Under the pieces are notes generated by a model, which saw only the letters and a list, made by a program, of their open reading frames with translations, did no database searches and had not been told where the DNA came from. This document shows positions 24,607 through 33,524 of a stretch of 64,000 nt of DNA, one piece after another. The DNA is taken from contig JAENYO010000001.1 of NCBI GenBank assembly GCA_016841745.1, forward strand, positions 524,507 through 588,506, given 5' to 3'. Origin of the DNA: Acetomicrobium hydrogeniformans. Its GTDB lineage: Bacteria > Synergistota > Synergistia > Synergistales > JAFGMB01. The number at the start of each line of letters is the position of its first letter. Within the stretch, counting starts at the first letter, position 1. Made by a program: the position numbers and the translations under genes.

Positions 24607-25974
24607 CTATGTCACTTTGGAAAATAAAGCCCTCTCTTTCTTTCTCATTGATCCTATCTCTCGTTTGATAATTATTCCTGCAAGAATTCCTCCGAGAACA
24701 TCTGAAACGGGAAGAGACAGCCACACACCATCCAGCCCAACATATTTCGGAAGTATTATCAGACAGGGAATAAAAAAAATGACCTGTCTGAAAATGTTAA
24801 GGATCAGACTTTCCCTTGCCTTTCCTAAAGCCTGCAGGGTGAAACTTGTTATAATAGTCACTCCTGCCACTGGAAGCCCCATATAACCGAGACGCATACC
24901 CCTAATGGTGAGATCGATGAGCTCCTTACTTGTCGTATTGAATAGGTGAACCAGGGGATAGGGAAACAGCATGATAATTGTGAAACTTATCATAAAAAAC
25001 CCGACAGCACTCATCATGGCCAGTTTGATGGCATGGATAACCCTGGAATAGACCCTGGCACCATAGTTATAGCCAACAAGGGGCTGAAGGCCTTCTCCTA
25101 TTCCAAGGACAGGCAGAAAAAGCAGGGAATCAAGGCTGAAGAATATTCCTACTGCAGATATACCAATATCTCCTCCATACGCATAGATCACTCTGTTGAA
25201 AAGGATAAGGATAACAGTAAAGGTCATTTCCATGAAAAATGGAGATGCCCCTATTATCAGGATCTTCTTCATGATCTCTTTTCGGGGGAAAAGTGCCCTT
25301 AAGCGGATCTGGAGATTACCCTTATGACCAAAGTAAAAAGAGAATACCCAGCATGAAGCAGCTACCTGGGCAATGACCGTTGCAAAGGCGGCACCTGCTA
25401 TTCCCATGGAAAAAACTATTATAAAAAGCCAATCAAGGATTATATTCAGGACAGCTCCTATGATAAGGGTAAACATGGCATAATCGGGCCTGCCTTCTGC
25501 CCGAATGAAATAATTGAAACCGAAACTAATGCTCGAAAAGGGAATACCCAGAAGTATTATACCGAGATATGTTCTACCATAAGGCAGGATATGTTTGCTG
25601 GCGCCGCTTAGTTTCAGAACACCATCAAGGGAAAAAGCCCCTGCAACGGCACAGAGTAAACCGCCTGCTAGTATCAGCAGGACACCATTGCCCAGAACAG
25701 ATTCGGCTTTTTCTATATTCTTTTCACCAAGAAAAATTGAGATAAGGGAGGAAGAACCCACCCCTACAAGGATCCCATAGGCTATAACAGCCATCATGAA
25801 AGGAAAGGAAACTGTAATGGCAGCGATTCCGGCGGGCCCTACGGCATGACCGATAAAGATCCTGTCCACTATATTGTAGAGAGCATTTACTATCAGTCCA
25901 GTAATTGCAGGAGCTGCGAAGTGTAAAAGCAACTCCGGTATTGGCCTGTTCCCCATTCTTTCAGTTTTATCCAT
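24607..25974 (-). CDS. MATE-family multidrug/cation antiporter
   Basis: An inner-membrane exporter of 455 residues with 12 predicted hydrophobic segments in two halves. The N-terminal half starts PIPELLLHFAAPAITGLIVNALYNIVDRIFIG, and the C-terminal half repeats the pattern. These are typical of MATE proteins driven by sodium or protons. The ATG at 25974 has GGAG 8 nt upstream; the GTG at 25983 overlaps it. Transcribed alone, convergent with the ferredoxin gene. Confidence 0.94.
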   Translation of the reverse strand: MDKTERMGNRPIPELLLHFAAPAITGLIVNALYNIVDRIFIGHAVGPAGIAAITVSFPFMMAVIAYGILVGVGSSSLISIFLGEKNIEKAESVLGNGVLLILAGGLLCAVAGAFSLDGVLKLSGASKHILPYGRTYLGIILLGIPFSSISFGFNYFIRAEGRPDYAMFTLIIGAVLNIILDWLFIIVFSMGIAGAAFATVIAQVAASCWVFSFYFGHKGNLQIRLRALFPRKEIMKKILIIGASPFFMEMTFTVILILFNRVIYAYGGDIGISAVGIFFSLDSLLFLPVLGIGEGLQPLVGYNYGARVYSRVIHAIKLAMMSAVGFFMISFTIIMLFPYPLVHLFNTTSKELIDLTIRGMRLGYMGLPVAGVTIITSFTLQALGKARESLILNIFRQVIFFIPCLIILPKYVGLDGVWLSLPVSDVLGGILAGIIIKREIGSMRKKERALFSKVT

Positions 25975-26116
25975 TTCATACACTCCATAAAGTCTAATAC
26001 CTTAAGCTTATCTGATCTTCATGATTTTCAATCATAGCACTATAAAAAACTGCTTAAATACTCACTGACTGAAGATATACCGGGAAACAGAGGGTTTATG
26101 AATATACTAAATAAAG

Positions 26117-27028
26117 CTAGATATAGAGGACTTCCTCCTCTATATTCTCAATGGAATGTTTCATGGAAGAATTTATACATCTTTCATATAGCCTGCTGAC
26201 ATTATTTTCAGAGCAGAACTGTTTCAGTCTGTCCCGGTCGCAATTACATGTCGTGCAGGGTTTTTCCTGAATATCCACTCCTGTTTTCAACCGGATCAGA
26301 TCCTTTGACAGGAAGGCTGAATCCCTACCCTGTTCCAGTCTGGTTCTTACCGGCAGGGTAAGGCTCGAAAGGTTTTCATATATTTCCTCAATACCCCCAT
26401 GGTCCTGTACAAGTTTCAGAGCACCTTTCTTCCCTATCCCCCTTACTCCAGGAACATTGTCTGCACGATCCCCGAGGAGAGCAAGATAATCCACCATCAA
26501 TGGAGGGGCAAAACCGAATTCAGTTCTGAAAGAAGGGGCATCAACATCTCTGTAATCGCAGTATCTCCCAGCAGGAGGTCTTGTAAGAACGATATCTCCC
26601 TCATCAAGGATCTGGCAGAAATCCTTGTCAGGAGACATGATCCTTACCCTATTCCCATCATTTGAAAGATTTATGGCAAGGGATGCTATTACATCATCAG
26701 CTTCTATCCCCCCTACGGAAAGGACGGGGAAACCCAGACATTTTATAAAATCAAAAATAAGAGGTAACTGAACAATAAAATCTTGTGGGGCCTTGGGCCT
26801 GTTGGCCTTATATTCAGAATACATTTCATTGCGGAACTTTGGTCCCGGGCTGTCAAAAATGAAACTTACCATGTCGGGATCCCATCTTTCAAGAAAACTG
26901 ACGAGAATTGAACCGAAGCCGTAAAGGGCATTCACCGGAACTCCTGAAGGAGAAGAAAGGGGAAAAGAACAACCAAAAAACGCTCTAAAAGCAAGGGCAT
27001 GCCCATCTATAATCATTGCTTCAGCCAA
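26117..27028 (-). CDS. Stand-alone 5'-3' exonuclease (PolA N-domain/ExoIX-like)
   Basis: Flap endonuclease/5'-3' exonuclease domain without a polymerase. The 303-residue protein has the metal-binding acidic motifs of the family: IIDGHALAFRAFFG, FIFDSPGPKFR, GGIEADDVIASLA, MSPDKDFCQIL, and the helix-hairpin-helix region YLALLGDRADNVPGVRGIGKKGALKL. Such proteins supplement PolA in primer removal and repair. The C-terminus adds a Cys-containing tail (CTTCNCDRDRLKQFCSE) beyond the usual domain. Transcribed alone. Confidence 0.9.
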   Translation of the reverse strand: MAEAMIIDGHALAFRAFFGCSFPLSSPSGVPVNALYGFGSILVSFLERWDPDMVSFIFDSPGPKFRNEMYSEYKANRPKAPQDFIVQLPLIFDFIKCLGFPVLSVGGIEADDVIASLAINLSNDGNRVRIMSPDKDFCQILDEGDIVLTRPPAGRYCDYRDVDAPSFRTEFGFAPPLMVDYLALLGDRADNVPGVRGIGKKGALKLVQDHGGIEEIYENLSSLTLPVRTRLEQGRDSAFLSKDLIRLKTGVDIQEKPCTTCNCDRDRLKQFCSENNVSRLYERCINSSMKHSIENIEEEVLYI

Positions 27029-27271
27029 GGGAGATCGCCTCTCAGAAAGAAAAATGTGTAGCTTGGGAACAATTTTATACCCCTTAAGTTTTAAAGGATA
27101 TTTTTTGATAGAAAAGACCAGTTCACGGGCACGATAAAACAGAGACCCTGAGGATGATAATCAAAAACAGAAAAGAGGTTCAAGATCCATGCTCATCAAT
27201 ATCTGGAAAACAGATTCTTCAACAGAACCCTTTTCAACAGGTCTCCACCGGAACAAATCCGACTGGATACT

Positions 27272-27592
27272 TCACTGGTCCACTAGATCTCCATCAATAT
27301 CAAATGCATAGGAATCAAGCATCTTGAAAAAGGGGGGATTTTTCTTGAGTAGAACCTGATAAACCTCTGTTATGGCTCTGATTTTGTAATCATGTTTCAA
27401 ATAAACCTCCCATCCATTTTCACCTTCAACTGGGACAAGAGGCTTTAACCTGTTCATATCAAGATACCATGAATTTTCTTCATTCACAAAGACTTCTCTG
27501 AAATTACCCTCAAGAATAGCAGAACCTGCGTGGCAAAGGGTAACTCAAAAGATCAGGCAGAAAACTACAAAAAGAGGCAGATTGCTTTTTAT
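27272..27592 (-). pseudogene. Decayed small secreted-protein gene (ATA start, internal TGA)
   Basis: An intact 71-residue frame (27272-27487) begins mid-protein. In the same frame upstream lie a TGA (27547-27545), a hydrophobic stretch resembling a signal peptide (NLPLFVVFCLIF), and then ATA (27592-27590) exactly 8 nt after GGAGG and right after a TAG. The arrangement is what a roughly 106-residue secreted protein would leave after ATG-to-ATA and a sense-to-TGA change. The remaining protein (HAGSAILEGNFREVFVNEE...) belongs to no family I recognise. An alternative is that a shortened cytosolic protein is made from the GTG at 27487. Confidence 0.5.
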
Positions 27593-27624
27593 CTACCTAT
27601 CCTCCATAAGCCGAATTGAAAACC

Positions 27625-28101
27625 TTATTTTTCGGATACTATTGAACAAAACCTTCCCATTGACGCCTTTAGAAGGTTTTCAGGTGCAATAACCATCTGA
27701 AGCCCCCTTTTACCTGCACTTACATATATAGAGGGCTGATCCATTATGCTGTTATCTATAAAAAGAGGGTAATTCTTTTTAGTACCAAGGGGTGAAACTC
27801 CTCCACGAATGTAACCTGTGAGAGTCTGGATCTCTTTCATATGAACCATTTCCACCTTCTTGTTGCCGCTTGCCCTGGCAAGGGCTTTGAGATCCAGTTC
27901 CCTATCTCCAAGAATACAGGCAAGGAGTATCTCTCCTTTATCACTCCTGACAACGAGGGTCTTGAAAATACTCTCACCTGCTATTCCGAGTCTACCAGCT
28001 ACGCTAACAGCGCTGAGATCCGACTCATCCACTGGATATTCAGAAACATCAACATTGATCCCCAGCTTTTCAACCAGCCTGACAGCATTGGTTTTTTTCA
28101 T
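27625..28101 (-). CDS. ybaK: YbaK/ProX-type aminoacyl-tRNA deacylase (Cys-tRNA(Pro)/Cys-tRNA(Cys))
   Basis: Editing enzyme that hydrolyses mischarged Cys-tRNA(Pro). The 158-residue protein contains GESIFKTLVVRSDKGEILLACILGD, the catalytic-lysine region KTLV, and the YIRGGVSPLGTKKNYPLFID loop that is nearly diagnostic of YbaK. The ATG at 28101 has GGAGGG 5-6 nt upstream; the longer frame to 28146 lacks one. Likely cytoplasmic and alone in its unit, although the small unknown gene at 28150 lies just upstream on the same strand. Confidence 0.93.
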   Translation of the reverse strand: MKKTNAVRLVEKLGINVDVSEYPVDESDLSAVSVAGRLGIAGESIFKTLVVRSDKGEILLACILGDRELDLKALARASGNKKVEMVHMKEIQTLTGYIRGGVSPLGTKKNYPLFIDNSIMDQPSIYVSAGKRGLQMVIAPENLLKASMGRFCSIVSEK

Positions 28102-28149
28102 TCTATCCCTCCAGAAAAATCCATGATTGACTATAGAAGAAAACACCTG

Positions 28150-28485
28150 TTAATCATCTTTTTTACGGTGTTCTTCTCGATGCTCTCTGAGAGATACCTC
28201 CTTTTGCTCCTTGTCAATCGACATTAACACCCTTACCTCTTCATCGGTTCTCCATAGGTATTCCGGAGGAAGATAAAGTTTTTCTTCCATATCCCCATCA
28301 ACATACTGGATAAGAATACGTCCGCTTTTGCCAATTTCAACATTATTAATAAAGATTTGTCTGTCATCCTTCTCGAGATCATAATATTGCTCTACGTAAA
28401 CATGACATAACCGCTCACAACGTAACTCCAGTTTTTTACGTAATAATGAGTACTGCTCAAATTCATTTCTATCCATCTTATCCAT
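28150..28485 (-). CDS. Hypothetical charged protein
   Basis: A 111-residue, highly charged, probably cytoplasmic protein with a long helical N-terminus (EFEQYSLLRKKLELRCERLC) and an acidic/basic C-terminal tail (REHREEHRKKDD). GAGGGGTG precedes the ATG. No domain was recognised. It lies 48 bp before ybaK on the same strand. Confidence 0.6.
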   Translation of the reverse strand: MDKMDRNEFEQYSLLRKKLELRCERLCHVYVEQYYDLEKDDRQIFINNVEIGKSGRILIQYVDGDMEEKLYLPPEYLWRTDEEVRVLMSIDKEQKEVSLREHREEHRKKDD

Positions 28486-28714
28486 GTCGATTCACCCCTC
28501 ATATAAGGCTGGGAAAAAGGTTCCTTAAATAATCCCCTTGAGAAAATTCTTCATTTATAATGTATTTTACACTATATTACCACGTTAGTCTGGCGTCATG
28601 AGGAATTTAAGACAAAAGAGTACCTTCTATTTTACATAAAGAATAAGTTTTAAATGGAATTGGGTAAACTGTCGTATAATAATCATGTAGAGCGTAGCGA
28701 GGGAGGTAATATTA

Positions 28715-29161
28715 GTGAAAAAGGCTCTGGTTGCAGTAGACTACAGTCAAACAAGTAAAGCTCTGGTTAAATATTCGTTTAAATACGCCGAAAGAAATGA
28801 CATAGACCACCTTGATTTCATCTATGTCTGGGGGAAAAAGACACATAGGGTTGATGGATGGGACCCTGAGGGGAAAACCGCACCCCTCACAGAGGAAGAT
28901 CTTCGAAAAAAATTCGCGGCTCTTGTTGAAGAATCTCTCAATGATTCGGAAGGTCTGACCACTCCATACAATTTTATAATAACATATGGAATACCCTGTG
29001 AAGAGATCATAATCAGGGCTGAGAAAGAGAATTATCAGATCATTCTGATAGGCAACAGGGGAGTATCCGACGTGTCGCAGTTCTTCATAGGAAGCGTCGC
29101 CGCAAAAGTGGTAAGACATTCTCCCTGCTCAGTTCTTGTATATCAGCCTGAAAAGAAATAA
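28715..29161 (+). CDS. Universal stress protein (UspA family), copy 2
   Basis: A 148-residue Usp-domain protein paralogous to the one at 22052: MKKALVAVDYSQTSKAL and the ATP motif GNRGVSDVSQFFIGSVAAKVVRH are shared. It differs in the middle, where it carries WGKKTHRVDGWDPEG in place of VEKPYFDPSG. The start is GTG, 6 nt after GGAGG. A TATAAT-like -10 lies near 28674. The hairpin just after its stop serves mainly the convergent minus-strand transcript. Confidence 0.92.
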   Translation: MKKALVAVDYSQTSKALVKYSFKYAERNDIDHLDFIYVWGKKTHRVDGWDPEGKTAPLTEEDLRKKFAALVEESLNDSEGLTTPYNFIITYGIPCEEIIIRAEKENYQIILIGNRGVSDVSQFFIGSVAAKVVRHSPCSVLVYQPEKK

Positions 29162-29162
29162 T

Positions 29163-29562
29163 AAAAGGGAGGACGGTAAGAACCGCCCTCCCTGATTGAT
29201 TTTTCTGAGACAAACCCGGTAAACTCACGGACTGCTCTGAGCTTTATCCAGCTCTCCCAGGGTTTGTCACCCTGTCCATATGTCCTTATTCAGTTTTTCG
29301 GTCATGGGAACTGATTTTATTCCTATTTTCCGGTTCCCTCCTTTGCAAATAGGCCGGGTTATCTGGTTTGAAAAGTGTTGCTCCAAACTAACAACTCCTT
29401 CACTTACACTAACCTGATTACCCTAGAATCTACTCGTAAAACTTACAACTTTTCGTTCCTTTGTGCCGTACATCTGGTACATTGAATCTACTGCAAAAGA
29501 TCCAGATAACCCGGCAATGCCAAGAACTACTTCCACTGAACTTTCGCCTTCTTTGTCCTGGC
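29163..29562 (-). ncRNA. Candidate structured non-coding RNA of about 400 nt
   Basis: The 600 bp between the Usp and DegV-fusion genes has no convincing ORF. On the minus strand a promoter (TTGACA, 17 nt, TAATAT; 29597-29569) would start a transcript near 29562, and a hairpin with TTTTATT ends it near 29163. Within it GCCGGGTTATCTGG (29515-29502) pairs perfectly with CCAGATAACCCGGC (29366-29353), closing a domain of about 160 nt. Further stems are CCTATTT/AAATAGG, GGGAAC/GTTCCC, CAGGGT/ACCCTG and GACAAACCC/GGGTTTGTC, the last two mutually exclusive. I could not match it to RNase P, tmRNA, 6S or SRP RNA. It is a candidate novel RNA; the call rests on promoter, pairing and terminator only. Confidence 0.5.
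29167..29192 (-). terminator. Terminator of the candidate RNA
   Basis: GGGAGGACGGT pairs with ACCGCCCTCCC. On the minus strand TTTTATTA follows immediately, while on the plus strand the T run is 8 nt away, so it fits the minus-strand transcript better than the usp gene. Confidence 0.7.
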
Positions 29563-29568
29563 AGCTAT

Positions 29569-29597
29569 ATATTAGTTCATAAGAACACTTGTGTCAA
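29569..29597 (-). promoter_or_regulatory. Near-consensus promoter of the candidate RNA
   Basis: TTGACA (29597-29592), exactly 17 nt, TAATAT (29574-29569) on the minus strand. No ORF with a ribosome binding site begins downstream of it. Confidence 0.6.
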
Positions 29598-29765
29598 GAT
29601 ACCCCCTCGGTATATAGTGCTACATATTAGAGGTCAGGGGTATTTATAGACTACTGACCTTGGAAAACAGAGCTTGTACAGGTATTACGCCACCATACTG
29701 CTTAATGCTTGGAATTTCCCTCCTGGGTGGGAGTTATTTCAATTACGGATACTCCCAGGATCAAT

Positions 29766-31553
29766 TTAAACCCCTCCGACAGCCAATGAACCTGGTCCCG
29801 AGTTGATACCGATAACCGGGGATATCTCCATTATGTACTCTACTCTTTTTCCTGTAAGTCCAAACAATTTTTCTGCGAATTCCGCTGCTTCCGCCTCTGC
29901 ACCTGCATGAACAACTGCGTAGCGAGATACTTTCCCCTCTACCCAATGCCTCATGAATAGATCTCTTATTCTACAGATATTAGCATTTCTTCCACATAGC
30001 TTGCTATAATGTATACCCTTGCCCTCCTTATCGACCGATATGACTGGTTTCAAGTTGAGAAAACGGGCTATATGTCCCTTCATGGGACTTATTCTTCCTC
30101 CCCGGACCATGTACTTCAGGTCAGCCAGGCTGACATATATAAAAGCCCTGTCAAGTGAGGTATTTACAATGCGGACAACTTCCCTGTGGTCACAACCACT
30201 TTCCAGAGCCGAAGCAGCCTCAAGTACTATAAGGCCAAGAGAAACACATAGATTTCGAGAATTTATGACGCTGATCCTTTGAAGCATTCCAAGTCTTGAT
30301 GCAGCCTGGTAACTGGCATTGAAGGTTCCGCTCAGTTTATCTGAAAGGTGAATGGCTATCACTGAATCGTAAATCTCAAGTAATTTTGAATAGATCTCCA
30401 TAAATTCTCCTGGACTGGGCATGGAGCTTACAGGAAAAACATTGGAGGAATTCATCCGTCTGTAAACCTCTTCCGGTTTTATTGTCAGTTTATCCAGATA
30501 TTCATCCTTTCCTATGGTCAGTTTCATGGGGATAACATGTATGTTATATCTATCCAGGATCTCCTGTGGAAGATCGCAGGCAGAATCAGTAAGAAGTGCT
30601 ACTTTATTGCGGGAATTGGTAATTAAGAGAGATTTCTGCTGTCTGAACATATCATCCACCTTCTGATGGGTCAGATAACCCCATTTTTTCAGTGAGCCTG
30701 CAATTTCAGAAGGCTCATTTGTATGAATATGTATTCTCAGATGTTTATCAGCTCCGCTTATAACCAGTGAATCGCCCTTCCTGGAAAGACTTTCCCTTAT
30801 TTTTTCTATAGGAACATCTTCAACTCCTTCAAGAAACATTTCAGTACAGTATCTGAAGGAAGTGGATTCATCATGGCTGGAATGTTTCAGGAAATTACGG
30901 GATATTGGTCCGCCATCTGAGGGATCACAGATAATAATTCGATCTTGATCTGATTCCAGGATCCCCTGAATAAAACGGACAAAACCCAGGGCTCCTGCAT
31001 CTACAACTCCTGCATCTTTAAGGGGTTTAAGTTTCTCTGTAGTCAGGGACAAAGAACGACGGGCAGTTTTAAGGGAAAGACCCAGAACATCCCTGAAATC
31101 CTGAGAAACCCTGCTTAATTCATTTACCGCATGGCTCCATTCCCTGATAACAGTGATTATAGTTCCCTCTTCAGGTTTCGAAAGAGCCTTTAAAACAAAT
31201 GGGAAAGCTTCCATGACTCCCTGACCGAAATCCTTTGTAGATATCCTTTCATGGCCGTTAAAAACCTGGCTCAGGCCGTAAAGATATTGTGCCAGTATGA
31301 GCCCTGAATTCCCCCTTGCCCCAAGAAGAGCAGTCTCTGCTATAGAAATAAAAGTCCTTGAAAAAGACCTTGAAAAAACAGCATGGCTGGATATATAACT
31401 CATGGTGGAGAACATATTGGTTCCAGTATCCCCATCAGGAACCGGGAAAACATTGATCAGATTAAGATACTCTCTGCTTGATCCCAGACATCTGGTACCA
31501 GCTTGAAAGGCATATCGCAAATGAATTCCATCAATATGGGTTATTCTTCCCAT
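29766..31553 (-). CDS. DAK2-DegV fusion protein (FakA/FakB-like fatty acid kinase)
   Basis: A 595-residue protein. Residues about 5-200 are a DAK2 kinase domain with the acidic nucleotide site VFPVPDGDTGTNM and LLGARGNSGLILAQYL. About 225-310 match the FakA middle domain (RYCTEMFLEG, HLRIHIHTNEP). From about 315 to the end lies a DegV fold (VALLTDSACDLP, HLSDKLSGTFNASYQAA, MVRGGRISPMKG, LNLKPVISVDKEG, VHAG). In Firmicutes FakA (kinase) and FakB (fatty-acid-binding DegV) are separate and make acyl phosphate from exogenous fatty acids; here they appear fused. It lies 9 bp after the methyltransferase gene in a lipid operon. Activity is inferred. Confidence 0.85.
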   Translation of the reverse strand: MGRITHIDGIHLRYAFQAGTRCLGSSREYLNLINVFPVPDGDTGTNMFSTMSYISSHAVFSRSFSRTFISIAETALLGARGNSGLILAQYLYGLSQVFNGHERISTKDFGQGVMEAFPFVLKALSKPEEGTIITVIREWSHAVNELSRVSQDFRDVLGLSLKTARRSLSLTTEKLKPLKDAGVVDAGALGFVRFIQGILESDQDRIIICDPSDGGPISRNFLKHSSHDESTSFRYCTEMFLEGVEDVPIEKIRESLSRKGDSLVISGADKHLRIHIHTNEPSEIAGSLKKWGYLTHQKVDDMFRQQKSLLITNSRNKVALLTDSACDLPQEILDRYNIHVIPMKLTIGKDEYLDKLTIKPEEVYRRMNSSNVFPVSSMPSPGEFMEIYSKLLEIYDSVIAIHLSDKLSGTFNASYQAASRLGMLQRISVINSRNLCVSLGLIVLEAASALESGCDHREVVRIVNTSLDRAFIYVSLADLKYMVRGGRISPMKGHIARFLNLKPVISVDKEGKGIHYSKLCGRNANICRIRDLFMRHWVEGKVSRYAVVHAGAEAEAAEFAEKLFGLTGKRVEYIMEISPVIGINSGPGSLAVGGV

Positions 31554-31562
31554 AGGCCCTCC

Positions 31563-32606
31563 TCAGAGTTCACTTTTTCTGGTATGTTCCATTAAATAAT
31601 GGGCAACATACCACTCCTGACCTTCGTTATAAGAAAAAAGTTCACTGCATGCAAGCAGAAATATTCTCCATCTCTGAAGGCATAGATCCACTCTGCTTTT
31701 TCCGTAGTAACCTTCCAGGATCGATCTGGTTACATCTTTATTATCATCCAGATTCCTGAGCCAACCTTCAAGGGTCTTTGAATAGTCGTTTCCACTCACC
31801 TTCCAGCTTTTTATTACACGAAGATCCTCCTGTAAAAAAGTCGGAAGGGAAAAATTCGGCATCATTCCTCCTGTAAAAAAATAATGCCCCATCCAGTCAG
31901 ACTTTCCCTCTGATTTGAAAAAATAGGGATATCTGCAATTACAGAAAAAATGGCAGAAAAGCCTGCCATCCTGGTTAAGCCAGGAGGCAATCCTTTTAAA
32001 AAGGGCTTTCCAGTTCCTCATGTGTTCAAACATCTCTATTGAAATAATTTTATCAAACCTTTCATGCGGCTGGAATGAAGAAACTTCTCCAATGGCTGCA
32101 TCAAGATTTTTCAGACCTCTTTGTGCAGCTTCCTGAAGAACAAACTCTACCTGTTCCCTTGAATTTGAAACTGCCAGGACCCTCGAATCAGGATACTTTT
32201 CAGCCATATAAAAAGAAAGGGATCCCCATCCGCAACCCAGATCAAGCAGGAACTGCCCGTTCATTACCCCGGCCCTTCGACATGTAAGTTCAAGCATAGC
32301 ATCCTCTGCCCTGTCGAGATTCTGAGCTCCGGATTCCCACAAGCAGCAGCTGTATTTCATCCTGTGTCCAAGAAAAGACCTGAAGAATTCTGGAGGAAGA
32401 TCGTAGTGCTGGTAATTCACCTTTTCTGGATAAGGAGCAATGGACTCCTTATCCATTTCATTCAGGAAAGATTTAATCTGATCGAGATGATCAGTGTTTA
32501 ACATTTCATGATTCTCAAGTATCCTTCCCAGTCTGTGCCTTACCCCGGACCTGATAAGCCTGTCTGGAACAAATCCCCTCTCCGCAAAGTGAGTTAAAAG
32601 GTTCAT
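31563..32606 (-). CDS. Cyclopropane-fatty-acyl-phospholipid synthase-like methyltransferase
   Basis: SAM-dependent enzyme of the CFA/mycolic acid synthase family that adds a methyl or methylene group to unsaturated acyl chains in membrane phospholipids. The 347-residue protein has the family's YDLPPEFFRSFLG entry motif, SAM site LLDLGCGWGSLSFYMAEKYP, SNSREQ, and the acidic-aromatic IISIEMFEHM. The start overlaps the stop of the upstream gene by one nucleotide (TAATG). Whether the product is a cyclopropane, methyl-branched or other chain is not clear from sequence. Confidence 0.88.
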   Translation of the reverse strand: MNLLTHFAERGFVPDRLIRSGVRHRLGRILENHEMLNTDHLDQIKSFLNEMDKESIAPYPEKVNYQHYDLPPEFFRSFLGHRMKYSCCLWESGAQNLDRAEDAMLELTCRRAGVMNGQFLLDLGCGWGSLSFYMAEKYPDSRVLAVSNSREQVEFVLQEAAQRGLKNLDAAIGEVSSFQPHERFDKIISIEMFEHMRNWKALFKRIASWLNQDGRLFCHFFCNCRYPYFFKSEGKSDWMGHYFFTGGMMPNFSLPTFLQEDLRVIKSWKVSGNDYSKTLEGWLRNLDDNKDVTRSILEGYYGKSRVDLCLQRWRIFLLACSELFSYNEGQEWYVAHYLMEHTRKSEL

Positions 32607-33391
32607 TATTTTTTCCCCGGGAACCACGGGAAGAAGGGACTTGTCCTGTTAATGTAATCGGTGTATCCCCTTTGACTCTCTATAAGTTTTTTTTCCAACA
32701 TTGGTATACCAGAAACCTTGAGAAGAAGAAAAGTGATCGTGATGGGGCTTAAAATAGTGATCCAGCCTCCTTCGATGGAGAGAGCCATGAAGAATATACC
32801 CCACCACATGGCTGATTCACCAAAGTAATTTGGATGTCTCGTGTAAGCCCAGAGACCTTTATCCATAACCTTTCCCTTGTTGCCCGGGTCCCCCGTGAAC
32901 TTGCCAAGCTGGTAATCTCCAATAGCTTCAAAGAAAAAACCGGAAGTCCATACGAGAAGTCCTAATCCGTCAAACCAGGTAAGACCCCGTGATGGATTAA
33001 GATTGATGTAGACCGGAGAAAAAACGATAATCAGAAGAAGACTCCCCTGGAGCATAAAGACCTGGAGATAACTTCTCAGAACAAAATATTTTTCCCAATC
33101 CTTGCGCCATTTAGCATAACGGTAGTCCTCTCCCTTGCCTCTCTTTCTAAGGAAAATATGAAGTGCCAGACGCCCCCCCCAGACTGTTACAAGACATGTT
33201 ACAAGAACCTGCCTCGCCTCTGCTTCTCCAGGTGAGAAAAAAAAAGATAGTATGGTAAGGATCACAAAACCCCCACCCCAGGCTATATCAGCCAGAGAAT
33301 TATCCTTTCTGATCATTGCAACTATAAAAAAAGCAGTCATATACAGGAATAAAACCAGGATCAAAACCGGGAAAATATTCAAATCAGACAC
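32606..33391 (-). CDS. DUF1295 (steroid 5-alpha-reductase-like) membrane protein
   Basis: An integral membrane protein of 261 residues with six or more hydrophobic segments. The C-terminal half carries the DUF1295 hallmark LWAYTRHPNYFGESAMWWG with the RHPNY-GE motif shared with membrane reductases and isoprenylcysteine methyltransferases. Its gene overlaps the start of the CFA-synthase-like gene, so the two products probably act on the same lipid, perhaps reducing a methylene intermediate. That role is inference. Confidence 0.87.
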   Translation of the reverse strand: MSDLNIFPVLILVLFLYMTAFFIVAMIRKDNSLADIAWGGGFVILTILSFFFSPGEAEARQVLVTCLVTVWGGRLALHIFLRKRGKGEDYRYAKWRKDWEKYFVLRSYLQVFMLQGSLLLIIVFSPVYINLNPSRGLTWFDGLGLLVWTSGFFFEAIGDYQLGKFTGDPGNKGKVMDKGLWAYTRHPNYFGESAMWWGIFFMALSIEGGWITILSPITITFLLLKVSGIPMLEKKLIESQRGYTDYINRTSPFFPWFPGKK

Positions 33392-33524
33392 CCTCCTTCA
33401 GTTTAAGCATTTTTCAGTACTGAACTCAGAAAACAGATATTTAAGGGTTCTCATTTTTTTTGTGCCATGTTAAAGTTCTACAATAAAACTGCGTTATAAT
33501 CAAGTGACTCTAAGGAGAATGAAT

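Noticed and set aside
27545-27547. TGA in the decayed secreted-protein gene as a selenocysteine codon
   Set aside because: It falls in a signal peptide, no hairpin follows at the right distance, and the start codon is also lost, so decay is simpler.
29163-29562. The candidate RNA as RNase P RNA or tmRNA
   Set aside because: The conserved GAGGAAAGTC and ACAGAA words of RNase P and the tag frame plus CCA end of tmRNA are absent.
29461-29649. A 62-codon plus-strand ORF in the same gap
   Set aside because: It has no ribosome binding site and no recognisable family, and it crosses the better-supported minus-strand promoter.
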